NCBI RefSeq assembly: GCF_042140125.1
Contig: NZ_CP159473.1
DNA length: 64,000 nt
From: Rhodophyticola sp017644125
GTDB lineage: Bacteria > Pseudomonadota > Alphaproteobacteria > Rhodobacterales > Rhodobacteraceae
Direction: 5' to 3' (one strand)
Position 1 is the stretch's first letter. Each line of letters begins with the position of its first letter. Both the position numbers and the translations under genes were made by a program. The notes under the pieces are model-generated. The model had not been told where the DNA came from, ran no database searches, and saw only the letters and a program-made list of their open reading frames with translations. Of the stretch, positions 8,679 through 17,266 are shown piece by piece.

Positions 8679-9170
8679 ATGGATGTGAAATCCGACAACC
8701 CCAATATCAGAAGCATCAAGCACATGGCCTTTGCCGTGAAGGATGCCGAGCAGGCGCTGAGCGCCTATGCGAAGTTCCTGCATGTGCCTGCGGAGACCGA
8801 GATCACGCATTTCCCGAAATCCGGAAACAAGGTCGCGCTCTTCTATCTGGGCGGCATCGAGTATCAGCTTTGCCAGTCGACCGATCCGGACGGTCGCTTC
8901 GCGTCCTGGATCAAGGAGCGGGGCGCCGAGGGTCTCCACCATATCTGCTATGAGGTCGACGATATCGACAAGGCGCTGGACCACGCGAAATCCCAGGGCG
9001 CGGAGCTTCGCATCTGTCAGGCCTGCGGCGTTTACGGCAGCCATGCCCATCCCGAGGGCTGGGTCGCGTTTCTCGACAATGATGCCGGCGGGATCGAGAT
9101 CGAATTCATGCAGGTCTACACGCCCGAACAGCTTGCGGCTTACGAAAAATCGGGGGCCGAAGCGGTATGA
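8679..9170 (+). CDS. VOC (glyoxalase/methylmalonyl-CoA epimerase-like) protein
   Basis: A 163-residue protein with two beta-alpha-beta-beta-beta modules of the vicinal-oxygen-chelate fold. Candidate metal ligands are His15 in IKHMAFAV, a Gln/Glu at the end of module one (IEYQLCQ), His in EGLHHICYEV and Glu in GIEIEFMQVY. The spacing resembles methylmalonyl-CoA epimerase and glyoxalase I. Such proteins isomerise, epimerise or lyse small metabolites. Its stop overlaps the start of the AstE-like gene by ATGA, so the two are translationally coupled. The substrate is unknown. Confidence 0.85.
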   Translation: MDVKSDNPNIRSIKHMAFAVKDAEQALSAYAKFLHVPAETEITHFPKSGNKVALFYLGGIEYQLCQSTDPDGRFASWIKERGAEGLHHICYEVDDIDKALDHAKSQGAELRICQACGVYGSHAHPEGWVAFLDNDAGGIEIEFMQVYTPEQLAAYEKSGAEAV

Positions 9171-10165
9171 GCACGGATGCAAACCAGTCGCTGAGCGTGG
9201 GCACCGCGACGGCGCAACCCGGTGAAACGGTGCGCGGCGCGATCCCCGCGGGCGATCTGGCCGGCGGGATCAGGGTCGAGATCCCGGTGGTGGTGATCAA
9301 TGGCGCGGGCGCCGGGCCGACCTTCTGGGTCAATGCGGCAATCCACGGCGATGAGCCCGAGGGGCCGCTGGCCTGCATGATGGCGCAAAAGCAGATCGAT
9401 CCGGCCAAGCTGCGCGGTGCGGTCGTGATGGTACCGTGCGTGAACCCGCTGGCGTTTTCGGCCGCCGAACGGGGCAACCCGCTCGACACGTTCACCTATG
9501 ACATGAACCGGATCTATCCCGGCAAGCCCGATGGCTATTTTTCCGACCGGGTGGCCGATGCCCATTGGCAGGCGATGAAGGACGTGGCCGATCTGGAGAT
9601 CTCGATCCATTCCGGCGGCGCGCATTCCTTCCTCGACAAGGCGATCTTCGTCGACGAGCGCCCCGAAAGCGTGGAACTTGCCAAGGCCATGGGCGCAGGC
9701 TGGGGCTGCATCATGTCGAACTTCACCAAATCCGGCAGCCCGATGGCGGCGCTGAACAATGCCGGCAAGGTGGGGATCACGGTCGAGCTTGGCGGGCGCT
9801 CCTACACCTCGCCTGAACGGTTCCGTTACGTGGGCCGCGAGCTTGCGAAGTCGATCCTGAACATCTGCTACCACTACGATATGCTGGACGGCGAGCCGAC
9901 CTATCCCGACGACGCCACCAAGGGCCAGCAGGAGGCGCTGCTGGCGCCCGCGTCCGGCATATTCCTGCCCGAGGAGGGCGTGGAGTTCCTCACCATGATG
10001 CGGAAGGGCGACAAGATCGCCTCCATCGTCAATATCTTCGGCGATGAGCTCGGCGCGCTGCACGCACCCGCCGATGGCATGTTCTTCGGTCTGCGCGCGC
10101 TGCCGAATGTCAACCGGGGCGACTGGTGCTGCTTCTTCAACAAGGTGGAGGGGCCGCGTGACTGA
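9167..10165 (+). CDS. Succinylglutamate desuccinylase/aspartoacylase (AstE/M14) family protein
   Basis: A 332-residue zinc deacylase of the M14C/AstE group. The zinc ligands are His and Glu in AAIHGDEPEGP and His in ISIHSGG; the NAxNPLAFSAAERG-type block and MNRIYPG follow the family pattern, and a C-terminal beta domain (about 250-332) is present. Known members remove acyl groups from amino acids, for example N-succinyl or N-acetyl groups, or open cyclic intermediates such as N-alpha-acetyl-diaminobutyrate in ectoine catabolism (DoeB). Together with the creatinase-like protein this gives a weak parallel to ectoine degradation, but no doeC or doeD set is present. Confidence 0.88.
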   Translation: MSTDANQSLSVGTATAQPGETVRGAIPAGDLAGGIRVEIPVVVINGAGAGPTFWVNAAIHGDEPEGPLACMMAQKQIDPAKLRGAVVMVPCVNPLAFSAAERGNPLDTFTYDMNRIYPGKPDGYFSDRVADAHWQAMKDVADLEISIHSGGAHSFLDKAIFVDERPESVELAKAMGAGWGCIMSNFTKSGSPMAALNNAGKVGITVELGGRSYTSPERFRYVGRELAKSILNICYHYDMLDGEPTYPDDATKGQQEALLAPASGIFLPEEGVEFLTMMRKGDKIASIVNIFGDELGALHAPADGMFFGLRALPNVNRGDWCCFFNKVEGPRD

Positions 10166-10195
10166 ACGGACCCGCCGCCAGCGCAGGGCGCATTC

Positions 10196-11107
10196 ATGAC
10201 CCGGCCCCGCGATCTGGCCGGATATGGCGCCAACCCGCCCGATATCCGCTGGCCGGGCGGCGCGGGTCTCGCCGTCAACTTCGTGCTGAATATTGAGGAG
10301 GGCTCCGAATACTCCGTCGGCGATGGCGATGGCCGTTCCGAAAGCGCGCTGAGCGAGGTTCGGGCCAGCCGGGTTCCCGCAGGCGACCGGGATCTGGCCG
10401 CTGAAAGCATGTATGAATACGGATCGCGGGTCGGCTTCTGGCGGCTGCACCGTCTGTTCCGGTCGCGCGGCCTGCCGCTGACGGTGTTCGCCAGCGCTCT
10501 TGCGCTGGAACGCTGCCCCGACATCGCCGCGGCGATTTCCGCGACAGACTGGGATATCTGCGCCCATGGCTGGCGCTGGATCGAGCATTATCATCTGGAT
10601 GCCCAAACCGAGGCCGATCATATCGCAAAGGCCCATGAGAGCCTGACCCGAACCGTCGGCCGCCCGCCGAAGGGCTGGTATTGCCGCTATTCCGCCTCGC
10701 CCGCGACGCGGGATCTTCTGGTGGCCCATGGCGGCTACAGCTATGACAGCGACGCCTATAACGACGATCTGCCCTACTGGACGGAGGTCTCGGGCAAGCC
10801 GCATCTGGTCGTGCCCTATTCGATGGTCACCAATGACGCCAAGTTCCTGTCGGGAGACGTCTTCGCGGCAAGCGATTATGCCAATTTCCTGATCGACAGT
10901 TTCGACATATTGCTGGCCGAGGCCCGAGAGATGCCGCGGATGATGTCGGTGGGGCTGCATTCCCGCATCATCGGCCATCCGGGCCGGCTGGCCGGGCTGA
11001 TACGGTTCATGGATCACATCGCGGGCCGGGCGGATGTCTGGGTTTGCGGGCGTGACGAGATCGCGGAGTTCTGGCGCGATCGGGTCCAGCCGGGGCAGGG
11101 CCGATGA
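10196..11107 (+). CDS. Polysaccharide-deacetylase-fold amidohydrolase, PuuE (allantoinase)-like
   Basis: A 303-residue NodB-fold hydrolase matching the PuuE/urate-catabolism branch: an N-terminal RDLAGYGANPPDIRWPGG segment, the FVLNIEEGSE block, AHGWRWIEHYHL and the C-terminal YDSDAYNDDLPYW region. PuuE proteins are metal-dependent or metal-independent allantoinases that open the hydantoin ring of allantoin. The next gene, whose start overlaps this stop, resembles ureidoglycolate lyase, which supports a ureide or hydantoin-type substrate. No uricase, allantoicase or HIU hydrolase is visible here, so true allantoin use is not established. Confidence 0.8.
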   Translation: MTRPRDLAGYGANPPDIRWPGGAGLAVNFVLNIEEGSEYSVGDGDGRSESALSEVRASRVPAGDRDLAAESMYEYGSRVGFWRLHRLFRSRGLPLTVFASALALERCPDIAAAISATDWDICAHGWRWIEHYHLDAQTEADHIAKAHESLTRTVGRPPKGWYCRYSASPATRDLLVAHGGYSYDSDAYNDDLPYWTEVSGKPHLVVPYSMVTNDAKFLSGDVFAASDYANFLIDSFDILLAEAREMPRMMSVGLHSRIIGHPGRLAGLIRFMDHIAGRADVWVCGRDEIAEFWRDRVQPGQGR

Positions 11108-11607
11108 CCGGCCCGGTGCTGAAGCTGCAACCCCCCGATGCGGCCGCGTTCGCCCCCTATGGGGATCTGGTTCTGCCGCCGGAGGAGCCCGGCACCCGGC
11201 GGTTCTACAGCACCGCGTTGCATGCGCGCGGCGAAACCAGCGCCCCGGTGCTGCATGTCAACAACGTGGCGCCTCAGGCGCTGCCGCTGGCGGTGACCCG
11301 CATCGAACGCCATCCCTTCGCGGCGCAGTGTTTCTTTCCGCTCGACGTGTCGCGCTACGCGGTGATGGTGATGCCCTCCGACATCGAGGGGCGGCCGCTT
11401 CCCGACCGGGCGCTGGCGTTTCTGATGCCCGGCACGATCGGCGTGATCTTCAACCCCGGCGTCTGGCATCTGGGCGCGACCGTGCTGGACCGACCGGGCC
11501 ATTTCACCGTCCTGATGTGGCGGGGCGGCCCGATGCAGGACGATGATTTCCGCACCATCGCGCCGCTGACCCTGATCGACCCCACGGACCCATTGGCCGG
11601 CGCTTGA
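11104..11607 (+). CDS. Ureidoglycolate lyase (AllA)-like cupin protein
   Basis: A 167-residue protein of the AllA family: N-terminal AAFAPYGDLVLPP, central RIERHPFAAQCFFPL and C-terminal GVWHLGATVLDRPGHF blocks, with histidines in the positions expected for the beta-barrel active site. AllA splits ureidoglycolate into glyoxylate and urea. The gene overlaps the PuuE-like gene by ATGA. As no other purine genes are nearby, the real substrate may be a ureide analogue. The family call is good; the exact reaction is less certain. Confidence 0.78.
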   Translation: MTGPVLKLQPPDAAAFAPYGDLVLPPEEPGTRRFYSTALHARGETSAPVLHVNNVAPQALPLAVTRIERHPFAAQCFFPLDVSRYAVMVMPSDIEGRPLPDRALAFLMPGTIGVIFNPGVWHLGATVLDRPGHFTVLMWRGGPMQDDDFRTIAPLTLIDPTDPLAGA

Positions 11608-11632
11608 CAGGCGCCCGAAAGAGACATTGAAG

Positions 11633-12535
11633 ATGACCCCACGCAAGACCGAACTGTTTGTTCCCGCCATCACGCCCTTTGCAGCCGATCTGTCCGTGGA
11701 TACGGACCGTTTCGTGGCGCATGCAAAGGCGCTGATCGCGGCCGGGGCGCATGGTCTGGCGCCGTTCGGTACCACCAGCGAGGCGAACTCCCTGTCTGTC
11801 GCGGAACGGATGCAGGCGCTGGAGGCGTTGATCGACGCCGGAATTCCGCCCGCGCAGTTGATCCCGGGCACCGGCTGCTCGGCGGCGGCCGATACCATCG
11901 CGCTGTCATCCCATGCGACCGGACTTGGTTGCCGGGGGGTGCTGATGCTGCCGCCATTCTTCTACAAGGGTGTCAGCGATGACGGCGTGTTCGATGCCTA
12001 TGCGCAGGTGATCGAGGCGGTGGGCGCCGATCTGCGCGTCTATCTTTACCATATCCCGCAAATGTCCGGCGTGCCGATCACCCTGCCGCTGATCGACCGC
12101 CTGATCGCGGCCTTTCCGGACACTATCGCCGGGCTCAAGGACAGCTCTGGCAACTGGGAAAACACCGCCGCGGTGATCGCGGCGTTCCCCGGCATCGATA
12201 CCTATTCGGCCTCGGAATCGCTGATCCCCGATAATGTGGCGGCGGGCGGCGCGGGATGCATCAGCGCCAGCTCGAACGTGAATGCGGCAGGCATACGCCG
12301 CCTGATCGACGGGCTCGGGGGGCCGGACGAAGCCGCCCATCACCGGCAGGTGAGCGAGGTTCGCAAGATTTTCGAAACCCTGCCATTGATCCCCGCGATC
12401 AAGGCGGCGGTGGCGCTTCAGACCGGGGATGCGGAATATGCCCGCGTCCGCCCGCCCTTCACCGCGACCGGGCCGGACCACGCCGATGCGATTGCCGAGG
12501 CTGTGCGCATCGCGGGCGCACAGACGCCGCCATGA
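11633..12535 (+). CDS. DapA/N-acetylneuraminate lyase family aldolase
   Basis: A 300-residue class I (Schiff-base) aldolase. GTTSE near residue 46 is the substrate carboxylate-binding motif, YHIP carries the catalytic tyrosine (about 140) and the Schiff-base lysine is in AGLKDSSG (about 168). Family members cleave or form 2-oxo acid aldols (DHDPS, NAL, KDG aldolase, trans-o-hydroxybenzylidenepyruvate types). I prefer the ATG at 11633 over the TTG two codons upstream because a GAAAGAGA site lies at 11617-11624. It ends with an ATGA overlap into the epimerase gene. Confidence 0.88.
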   Translation: MTPRKTELFVPAITPFAADLSVDTDRFVAHAKALIAAGAHGLAPFGTTSEANSLSVAERMQALEALIDAGIPPAQLIPGTGCSAAADTIALSSHATGLGCRGVLMLPPFFYKGVSDDGVFDAYAQVIEAVGADLRVYLYHIPQMSGVPITLPLIDRLIAAFPDTIAGLKDSSGNWENTAAVIAAFPGIDTYSASESLIPDNVAAGGAGCISASSNVNAAGIRRLIDGLGGPDEAAHHRQVSEVRKIFETLPLIPAIKAAVALQTGDAEYARVRPPFTATGPDHADAIAEAVRIAGAQTPP

Positions 12536-13467
12536 GCGATGGCCCGGTCCTCGTCACCGGCGCGGGCGGGTTCGTCTGCTCCGAGATCGCGCTGGCGCTT
12601 CACCGCGCGGGCCGGCAGGTTCTGGCCGCGGACCGGCATTTCGACAGCGCGACCGCCGCGCGTCTTGGCACTATCCGCCGGATCGAAGGACCGCTGGACG
12701 AGACGTTGCCCGCTCTGGCCGCTCTTGCGCCTTCGGCTGTCATCCACGGCGCTGCGATCACAGCGGCCCCGGCGCGGCTTGAGCTGTCGCGGGCCGGGCA
12801 TATCCGGCGCAACACGGAGCTTCTGACCCGCACGCTTGAGATGGCACGCGGTGCAGGCGCGCGCGCCTTTCTCTTTCTCAGTTCCATGGGCGTGTTCGAG
12901 CCGCAGGACGGGCCGGCGCCGGGCGGGCGTTTTACCGAAGCCACCACCCCCACGGCGCTCTGTGCCTATGCCGCTGCCAAACGCGCGGGCGAACTTCTGA
13001 CCGAGGCCGCCGCCGAAGATGGCTTCGTCACGTCGAGCCTGCGCCTCGGCAATGTCTTCGGCCCCCATGAAGCGGTGCGGGAGAGCCGCCAGAGGCTTTG
13101 CCTGGTGCAGCGCATGCTGGCGGAGGCGCGGAGCAGTGGCGTCATTACCTTGGACGCGCCCGAGGCGCACCGTGAATGGTCGTGGCTGCCCGATCTTGCC
13201 GACGGGATCGCGGCGCATATCGGCACAATCGCCGCAAACGGCGCGCGCGTCCTTCACGCCGGTACGCCGCCCGTGCAGAGCGATCTCGCACTGGCCCGGG
13301 CCATTGCGGAACGGCTGCGCGGCACCTTGATCCGTCTTGCGCCACCACCGCACCGGCCGGTGCGTCCGCCGATGGGCAGCGATCACGAAAGCGTCTTCAC
13401 CGCGATCGACTGGACCGGGATGGAAACGGCGCTTGATCGGCTCCTCCCGGTCGAGGCGGCGCTATGA
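12532..13467 (+). CDS. NAD-dependent epimerase/dehydratase (extended SDR)
   Basis: A 311-residue extended short-chain dehydrogenase. The N-terminal Rossmann glycine motif is VTGAGGFVCSEI (usual TGxxGxxG with cysteine replacing the third small residue region), followed by SSMGVF and the catalytic pair YAAAK (about 143-147). Such proteins epimerise or dehydrate sugars, sugar nucleotides or other polyols. The start at 12532 overlaps the DapA-like stop by ATGA; the longer frame from 12256 lies inside the preceding gene and is rejected. The stop overlaps the following oxidoreductase by ATGA. Confidence 0.88.
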   Translation: MSDGPVLVTGAGGFVCSEIALALHRAGRQVLAADRHFDSATAARLGTIRRIEGPLDETLPALAALAPSAVIHGAAITAAPARLELSRAGHIRRNTELLTRTLEMARGAGARAFLFLSSMGVFEPQDGPAPGGRFTEATTPTALCAYAAAKRAGELLTEAAAEDGFVTSSLRLGNVFGPHEAVRESRQRLCLVQRMLAEARSSGVITLDAPEAHREWSWLPDLADGIAAHIGTIAANGARVLHAGTPPVQSDLALARAIAERLRGTLIRLAPPPHRPVRPPMGSDHESVFTAIDWTGMETALDRLLPVEAAL

Positions 13468-14498
13468 CGCCGCTCCGCCTGATCATCGTCGGGCTTGGCG
13501 CCCGGTCGCGCACCTGGCTGGATGTGGTGGGCAGGTCCCCGGATGTCGAGATAGCGGCGCTTTGCGACCCGGACCCGGGCGCCCGCGCCCGTGCGGCGGA
13601 GCGGTTTCCGGATCTGCCCATCTGCGCGGATCTGTCCGATGTAGTCGGGACCGGGGCCGATGCGGTCCTGCTCTGCACGCCGCCGGGCGGGCGGGAGGCG
13701 CAGATTGACGCGGCTTGCACCGCCGGTCTGGCCATTCTGGCGGAAAAACCGCTTTCCGACGATGTGGCGACAGCCGCGAAATTCGTGGTGATGGCGGAGG
13801 CGGCGGGGGTTCACCTGATCGTCGGTCTGAACTTCCGCTATCTGGCCGTGACCCGGGCGATGCGCCGCATTCTGGAGGAGGGGAGGCTGGGGACGCCGGG
13901 CTTCGGGCGGTTCACCTATGAACGCTGGCGCGACGGTACGCAGGACTGGCTGAACTCCTATCCGCTGCGCATGGCGCATCCGATGCTCTGGGAACAGTCG
14001 ATCCACCATTTCGACCTCATGCGCTACGTCTACCGGACCGAGCCGCTGCGCATTCAGGCCCATACCTTCAACCCGAGCTGGACGATGTATGCCGGCGACG
14101 CGAATGTCTCCGCCCTGATCGCGTTCGAGAACGGGATGACCGTCAATTATCAGGGGACATGGCAATCCGGCCATGAACCGATGCATTTCGACTGGCGCAC
14201 GGATTGCTCGGAAGGCGTGATCGTCCAGCGCGAGATGTTCGGCGATCTGGCGATGGCACACCGCATGGAGCCCGAACTGACGACCGTGCCCTTGCCCGAC
14301 CACACACCCTGGATCAGCGATGCGACCGCTTTGCTGGAGGCGTTCGTCGCGACCTGCCGCGGCGATGCGCCGCCCGAATGCACCGGGCGCGATCACCTGC
14401 AATCCCTCTACATGCTGCAAGCCTGCATTTTGGCCTCAGACCGACGTGCCGCGGTCGAGATCGAGGAGGTCCGGTCCGCCACGCTGGCGCCGGGCTGA
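13464..14498 (+). CDS. Gfo/Idh/MocA family oxidoreductase
   Basis: A 344-residue NAD(P)-dependent dehydrogenase: an N-terminal Rossmann domain with IIVGLGARSR, then LCTPPGGRE and the EKPLS lysine motif (about 94-98), followed by the C-terminal alpha/beta substrate domain with FRYLAVTRAM. A histidine pair in EQSIHHFD lies where catalytic histidines are found in inositol- and glucose-fructose-type enzymes. The substrate is probably a polyol, sugar acid or similar compound. It is the last gene of a block of three overlapping cistrons, and a second family member occurs at 16184. Confidence 0.88.
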   Translation: MTPLRLIIVGLGARSRTWLDVVGRSPDVEIAALCDPDPGARARAAERFPDLPICADLSDVVGTGADAVLLCTPPGGREAQIDAACTAGLAILAEKPLSDDVATAAKFVVMAEAAGVHLIVGLNFRYLAVTRAMRRILEEGRLGTPGFGRFTYERWRDGTQDWLNSYPLRMAHPMLWEQSIHHFDLMRYVYRTEPLRIQAHTFNPSWTMYAGDANVSALIAFENGMTVNYQGTWQSGHEPMHFDWRTDCSEGVIVQREMFGDLAMAHRMEPELTTVPLPDHTPWISDATALLEAFVATCRGDAPPECTGRDHLQSLYMLQACILASDRRAAVEIEEVRSATLAPG

Positions 14499-14575
14499 AC
14501 AAACCGAGAAGTCCGTTCAAGCGGGCCCATGACCACTTCACCGATGGCGTATTGCTACAACGAAGGACATGAGAC

Positions 14576-16123
14576 ATGAGATACAAGGGAACGCTTCTTG
14601 CCACCGCGCTGACGATCGGCCTGCCAGCCGTTGCGTCAGCCCAACCGGACGAAAACACGCTTGTGGTCGGGCTCAGCGCCGATGCAAGCACCTTCGAGCC
14701 GGCCGAGATCCGCTCGATGGACAATTCCAACATCGCGCGACACATCTTTACCGCCCTGACCAGCATCAGCGATGACGGGGAGATCCTGCCGCGTCTTGCC
14801 ACCGGCTGGACCATGAGCGAGGATGGCACCCGGCTGGAATTCACATTGCCCGAAGGCCGCGTTTGCGAAGACGGCGAACCGCTGACGGCGGAGGACGTGG
14901 CCTATTCCTGGAACAGGGCGGGGGACCCGGAGAACGCCTTCGCGGGCAACACGCCCGGCTTCGTCTATACCTCGATGCAGTTCGCGGGCGCCGAGGTGGT
15001 GGATGACCTGACCGTCGCCATCAACACCGTCTCCGATACCGGCATGGCGCTTGGCTTCACCTCGCAGGTTTTCATCCACTGCAAGGACAGCTACGAAAAC
15101 ATGAGCGAGGACGAAATCGCCCGTTCGCCCGTGTCGTCCGGCGAATACCGGCTGGTGGATTGGAACATCGGGTCGAACCTGACGCTGGAGAAATGGCAGG
15201 GCGAGGGCAATTTCGACCGGATCGAGTTCCGGATCATTCCCGAAGCCTCGACCCGGGTTGCCGAACTTCTGACCGGCAATGTGGATATCATCACCAATGT
15301 GTCGCCCGACCAGATGGACGTGGTCAACGCCAGCGGCGTGGCCGATGTTCAGGTCGTGCAGGGACTGCGGCGGATGTATATCGGCTTCAACCAGTCCGAC
15401 CAGTTCGAGGGTGTCGCCGGGGAGGCGGTGCGTGACGAGAATGTGCGCCGTGCGCTGCAATATGCGGTCAATGTGCCGGCGATCTGCTCGCAACTCCTGA
15501 ACTTCGAGTGTGAGCGGGCGACCGGGTTGGTGAACCCGCCCAACGACAACCCCAATCTGGAGCCCTATCCCTACGATCCGGCAACCGCCGAGCGCCTGCT
15601 GGACGAGGCCGGATACCCCCGTGGCGATGACGGGGTGCGCTTCGAGATCACGTTGCAGGCACCGCGCGGGCGCTATCTGAACGATGCCAATGTGGCGCTT
15701 GCGGTCGGCAGTTTCCTGACCGAGGTTGGCGTTCAGACCGAGGTGGAGCTTCTTGAATGGTCGTCGGTTTATGTGCCGCTGATCCGTGGCCACGATGCGG
15801 GCCCGCTCTTCTTCCTCGGCTCGGGTGGCGCGCTTTGGAGCGCGCTTTACGACATGGCCGTGCTGGCCACTGTGGAAAGCGGCCCGAACTATACCGACTG
15901 GGCCGATCCGCGCTGGTTCGACCGTTGGGAAGACATCGCCAATGCCGCAACGCCGGAGGAGGAGCGCGAGGTCATCAATGAGATGCTTCAGGTCTTCTAT
16001 GACTATGGCCCGTGGTTGCACATGTATTTCCAGCCGGATTTCTACGGGGTGAGCCGCCGGATCGAATGGCAGGCCCGGCGCGATGAACACGTCAATCTCT
16101 GGGATGCCCGCCTGGCGGAGTGA
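14576..16123 (+). CDS. ABC transporter solute-binding protein, family 5 (peptide/opine type)
   Basis: A 515-residue periplasmic binding protein with a classical Sec signal peptide (AVASAQ cleavage region near residue 22) and the SBP_bac_5 signature LATGWTMSEDGTRLEFTL early in the mature protein. Family 5 proteins bind di- or oligopeptides, opines, or glutathione-like compounds. No permease or ATPase gene adjoins it, which is unusual, as these are nearly always next to their dppBCDF partners. It may share the DppBCDF-like system at 47917-51435 or one outside the window. The start has a GAAGGA site about 10 bases upstream, and a GC hairpin follows the stop. Confidence 0.9.
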   Translation: MRYKGTLLATALTIGLPAVASAQPDENTLVVGLSADASTFEPAEIRSMDNSNIARHIFTALTSISDDGEILPRLATGWTMSEDGTRLEFTLPEGRVCEDGEPLTAEDVAYSWNRAGDPENAFAGNTPGFVYTSMQFAGAEVVDDLTVAINTVSDTGMALGFTSQVFIHCKDSYENMSEDEIARSPVSSGEYRLVDWNIGSNLTLEKWQGEGNFDRIEFRIIPEASTRVAELLTGNVDIITNVSPDQMDVVNASGVADVQVVQGLRRMYIGFNQSDQFEGVAGEAVRDENVRRALQYAVNVPAICSQLLNFECERATGLVNPPNDNPNLEPYPYDPATAERLLDEAGYPRGDDGVRFEITLQAPRGRYLNDANVALAVGSFLTEVGVQTEVELLEWSSVYVPLIRGHDAGPLFFLGSGGALWSALYDMAVLATVESGPNYTDWADPRWFDRWEDIANAATPEEEREVINEMLQVFYDYGPWLHMYFQPDFYGVSRRIEWQARRDEHVNLWDARLAE

Positions 16124-16163
16124 CCCGAGCTTTCGGGCGGCGCCGGTATCCCCGGTGCCGCCC
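16124..16163 (+). repeat. Two overlapping hairpins after the solute-binding-protein gene
   Basis: GGGCGGCGCCGG (16135-16146) pairs with CCGGTGCCGCCC (16152-16163), 12 base pairs with one G-U and a 5-base loop. A smaller hairpin CCCGA-gctt-TCGGG (16124-16137) shares bases 16135-16137 with it, so they compete. There is no T-run, so this is more likely an mRNA-stabilising or attenuating element than a complete terminator. It lies between the binding-protein gene and the next cistron. Confidence 0.6.
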
Positions 16164-16183
16164 CCATTTCTGAAGGAGAACCC

Positions 16184-17266
16184 ATGTTAAATGTCGGCAT
16201 CATCGGCGCAAGCTTCGCGCGGGACGCCTATCTTCCCGCCTTCGCTCATATCAAGGGAGCCCGGGTCGTCGCGCTTGCGTCTGGGCGGCTGGAAAGCGCG
16301 CGGGCCGCGGCGGAGCCTCATGGCATCACGGCGGTCTATGATGACTGGGAAAAGATGCTGGCCGAACACCGGTTTGATCTGGTCTGCATCGCGACGCCCA
16401 CGGTGATGCATGCGCCGATGGCGCTGGCTGCGATCAGCCGGGGCGCGCATGTGCTGTGCGAGAAGCCCACCGCGATGAACGCGGGCGAGGCGCGCCGGAT
16501 GCTGGATGCCGCGCGCGCGGCCAACCGGCTGCACATGATCGACCACGAGTTGCGCTTCAACCCGACCCGCGCCCGGATTGCCGAGATGATCCATGGCGGC
16601 GATCTGGGGGATATCCGCCACGTGAACATCACGAATATCGGGGCCTCCTGGGCCGATCCGGCCTCGCGTCCCAAGGGCGACTGGTGGTCCGATGCGTCCA
16701 TGGGCGGCGGGCGGTTGGGGGCCAATGGTTCGCATCAGGTCGACATGCTGCGCTGGTGGTTGGGAGAGCCCGCCTCGGTCATCGGTCAGGCGCTCACGGT
16801 TCTGCCCGACCGGGTCGACCCCAGGACCGGAGAGGCCTGGACGGCGACCGCCGATGACCTGTCGCATTTCACGCTGGAGATGCGCTCGGGCGCGCTGGCG
16901 CAGGTCTTCATGAGCGGGGTCGCGGCCACGAATATGGGCAACGAGACGCAGGTTTTCGGCTCCAGGGGCACGCTGACCTTGTCGAACAGTGACGAGAAGC
17001 TCTATTTCGCCAAGGCCGGGGAAAGCTTCAAAGATATCAGCTTGGACGATCCGAACGCCTCTCTGGAGGGGTTGAATGCGGGGATCTGGAACGTCTCCGT
17101 TCTGGCCGCATTGCAGGAACTGACCGGCGCGATCATCGAAGACCGCGGGCTGCGGCGCGGCGCAAGCTTCGTCGACGGGCTTCGCAACCAGATGGTGCTG
17201 GACGCGGTCATCGCCTCGACCGCCGGCCGCAAATGGGTCGATCTCGACATGTCGGGCGCCGTCTGA
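16184..17266 (+). CDS. Gfo/Idh/MocA family oxidoreductase
   Basis: A 360-residue NAD(P)-binding oxidoreductase: the N-terminal GIIGASFARD dinucleotide motif, CIATPTVMH, the CEKPTAMN lysine motif (near residue 95) and the substrate-domain segment LRFNPTRARI. GSHQVDMLRWW supplies the conserved histidine-aspartate pair used for hydride transfer in many members. AAGGAGAA precedes the ATG at good spacing. It shares a TGATG junction with the SDR gene. It is only distantly similar to the member at 13464-14498, so two separate oxidations are likely. Confidence 0.9.
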   Translation: MLNVGIIGASFARDAYLPAFAHIKGARVVALASGRLESARAAAEPHGITAVYDDWEKMLAEHRFDLVCIATPTVMHAPMALAAISRGAHVLCEKPTAMNAGEARRMLDAARAANRLHMIDHELRFNPTRARIAEMIHGGDLGDIRHVNITNIGASWADPASRPKGDWWSDASMGGGRLGANGSHQVDMLRWWLGEPASVIGQALTVLPDRVDPRTGEAWTATADDLSHFTLEMRSGALAQVFMSGVAATNMGNETQVFGSRGTLTLSNSDEKLYFAKAGESFKDISLDDPNASLEGLNAGIWNVSVLAALQELTGAIIEDRGLRRGASFVDGLRNQMVLDAVIASTAGRKWVDLDMSGAV

